Below, in pieces: positions 63,202 through 64,000 of a stretch of 64,000 nucleotides of DNA. Positions within the stretch are counted from its first letter, which is position 1. Every line of letters starts with the position of its first letter. The DNA is from Ruminococcus turbiniformis (GTDB lineage Bacteria; Bacillota; Clostridia; Lachnospirales; Lachnospiraceae), in assembly GCF_020687545.1 (NCBI RefSeq), contig NZ_JAJEQX010000010.1, positions 45,422 to 109,421 on the forward strand. The letters are read 5' to 3'. Under the pieces are notes generated by a model. It saw nothing but the letters and a program-made list of their open reading frames with translations, was not told the DNA's origin and did no database searches. Position numbers and translations under genes: made by a program.

Positions 63202-63275
63202 TTGCGGGAGCAGGATTTGAACCTGCGACCTTCGGGTTATGAGCCCGACGAGCTTCCAGACTGCTCCACCCCGCG
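63202..63275 (-). tRNA. Initiator tRNA-Met (CAT)
   Basis: The anticodon loop CTCATAA gives CAT. Three consecutive G-C pairs at the base of the anticodon stem (GGG/CCC) and the unpaired C1-A72 end of the acceptor mark it as the formyl-Met initiator. Confidence 0.95.
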
Positions 63276-63311
63276 ATATTATATTAATTTGTGAAGTCCC
63301 TTTCGAGACAA

Positions 63312-63384
63312 AGCCGATGATCGGACTCGAACCGATAACCTGCTGATTACAAATCAGCTGCTCTGCCAATTGAGCCACATCGGC
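63312..63384 (-). tRNA. tRNA-Thr (TGT)
   Basis: The acceptor is GCCGATG/CATCGGC. The anticodon loop TTTGTAA gives TGT. The T loop is TTCGAGT and the discriminator U. Confidence 0.94.
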
Positions 63385-63429
63385 ATATTTTCTTTGAGCC
63401 ACAATCTGGCCGCACCGATTTAACGGTAA

Positions 63430-63511
63430 TGGATGGAGAAGGATTCGAACCTTCGAAGGCGTTGCCAACAGATTTACAGTCTGCCCCCTTTGGCCACTCG
63501 GGAATCCATCC
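63430..63511 (-). tRNA. tRNA-Tyr (GTA)
   Basis: A class II tRNA with a long variable arm (GGCAACGCC-type). The acceptor is GGATGGA/TCCATCC. The anticodon loop CTGTAAA gives GTA, and the discriminator is A. Confidence 0.95.
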
Positions 63512-63525
63512 ATAAATTTTTTAAG

Positions 63526-63598
63526 TGGGGCCTATAGGGCTCGAACCTATGACCCTCTGCTTGTAAGGCAGATGCTCTCCCAGCTGAGCTAAGACCCC
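63526..63598 (-). tRNA. tRNA-Val (TAC)
   Basis: The acceptor is GGGGTCT/AGGCCCC with one T-G pair. The anticodon loop CTTACAA gives TAC. The T loop is TTCGAGC and the discriminator A. Confidence 0.95.
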
Positions 63599-63603
63599 AC
63601 AGA

Positions 63604-63677
63604 CGACCCAGAAGAGACTCGAACTCTCGACCTCCGCCGTGACAGGGCGGCGCTCTAACCAACTGAGCCACTGGGCC
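63604..63677 (-). tRNA. tRNA-Asp (GTC)
   Basis: The acceptor is GGCCCAG/CTGGGTC with one G-T pair. The anticodon loop CTGTCAC gives GTC. The discriminator is G. It is the first tRNA after the 23S gene. Confidence 0.95.
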
Positions 63678-63766
63678 ACTTTTTTATTCAGAGTATGTAT
63701 ACCCTGAAAACTGCATACAGAAAATCTATCCGTCTTTTCACTCTATCGAGTGCCTATTCCCGCTTT

Positions 63767-64000
63767 GGTTATGCCCTCGACCTATTAGTAACAGTCAGCT
63801 CCATGCATTACTGCACTTCCACCTCTGCCCTATCTACCTCGTCGTCTTCAAGGGGTCTTACTAACTTGACGTTATGGGATATCTCATCTTGAGGGGGGCT
63901 TCACGCTTAGATGCCTTCAGCGTTTATCCCTTCCCGGCTTGGCTACTCTGCTATGCTCTTGGTAAAACAACAGATACACCAGCGGCCAGTCCATCCCGGT
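63767..64000 (-). rRNA. 23S ribosomal RNA, 3' end (partial)
   Basis: The minus strand from the window edge matches the conserved 3' domain of 23S rRNA and ends GTTACTAATAGGTCGAGGGC, followed by the mature 3' end near 63767. The gene continues beyond the window. The 89 bp to tRNA-Asp contain no 5S rRNA; the segment includes a possible processing stem. Confidence 0.95.

Overview
The window looks like a chromosomal segment from a gut-type, spore-forming Lachnospiraceae (class Clostridia). The support is the spore-maturation genes spmA and spmB, the speA-like/gmk/holB/ricT/trmN6/rsmI housekeeping cluster, a fused Amt-P-II transporter, a queuine-salvage operon like that of Clostridioides difficile, several cytoplasmic glycosidases, and tRNA genes without encoded CCA ends. 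No phage, plasmid, IS transposase or CRISPR array was seen.

Layout. 0-8 kb: a phosphodiesterase, a decayed MarR/YczE-kinase locus, a PadR-DUF2812 pair, a two-component system, metK behind a SAM-I riboswitch, a decayed ATPase gene and a second PadR pair. 8-19 kb: a MacB-like export module with a secreted partner, a MATE pump, CapA-like protein, murA, shikimate kinase and a GH25-LysM lysozyme. 19-26.5 kb: three cytoplasmic glycosidases (GH43, GH30, GH42) with an AraC regulator, flanked by three copies of a small structured RNA on the + strand. 26.5-32.3 kb: a HipA-like kinase with an HTH partner, a shortened amino-acid permease, a PatB-type lyase with a divergent MarR, and an AI-2E family exporter followed by a TIR-domain stub. 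32.6-36.5 kb: the fructose operon fruK-fruA-fruR. 36.6-41 kb: a lipoprotein hydrolase, a GNAT protein and the queuine-salvage genes under a preQ1-I riboswitch. 41-48 kb: ribosomal protein L25, Amt-P-II, and a trehalose locus in which the repressor is intact but both catabolic genes are broken. 48-57 kb: membrane proteins, two oxidoreductases, two tRNAs, spmA and spmB on opposite strands, and an orphan ABC ATPase. 57-64 kb: the holB cluster, seven tRNAs and the 3' end of a 23S rRNA gene.

Two themes stand out. First, a family of three about 140-nt RNAs (18977-19121, 26109-26246, 26345-26480) has conserved unpaired blocks, including a C-rich stretch complementary to Shine-Dalgarno sequences. Its hairpins differ in sequence but keep pairing, and no conserved reading frame runs through it. 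Second, many genes carry internal deletions rather than insertions: the MarR, YczE-kinase, DUF4143-type ATPase, treP and treC genes, and probably the APC permease and the TIR gene. This suggests recent genome erosion by short deletions, or an assembly problem that would need checking.

All calls come from reading the sequence and remembered family features. No database search was run, and residue numbers are counted by eye from the chosen starts.
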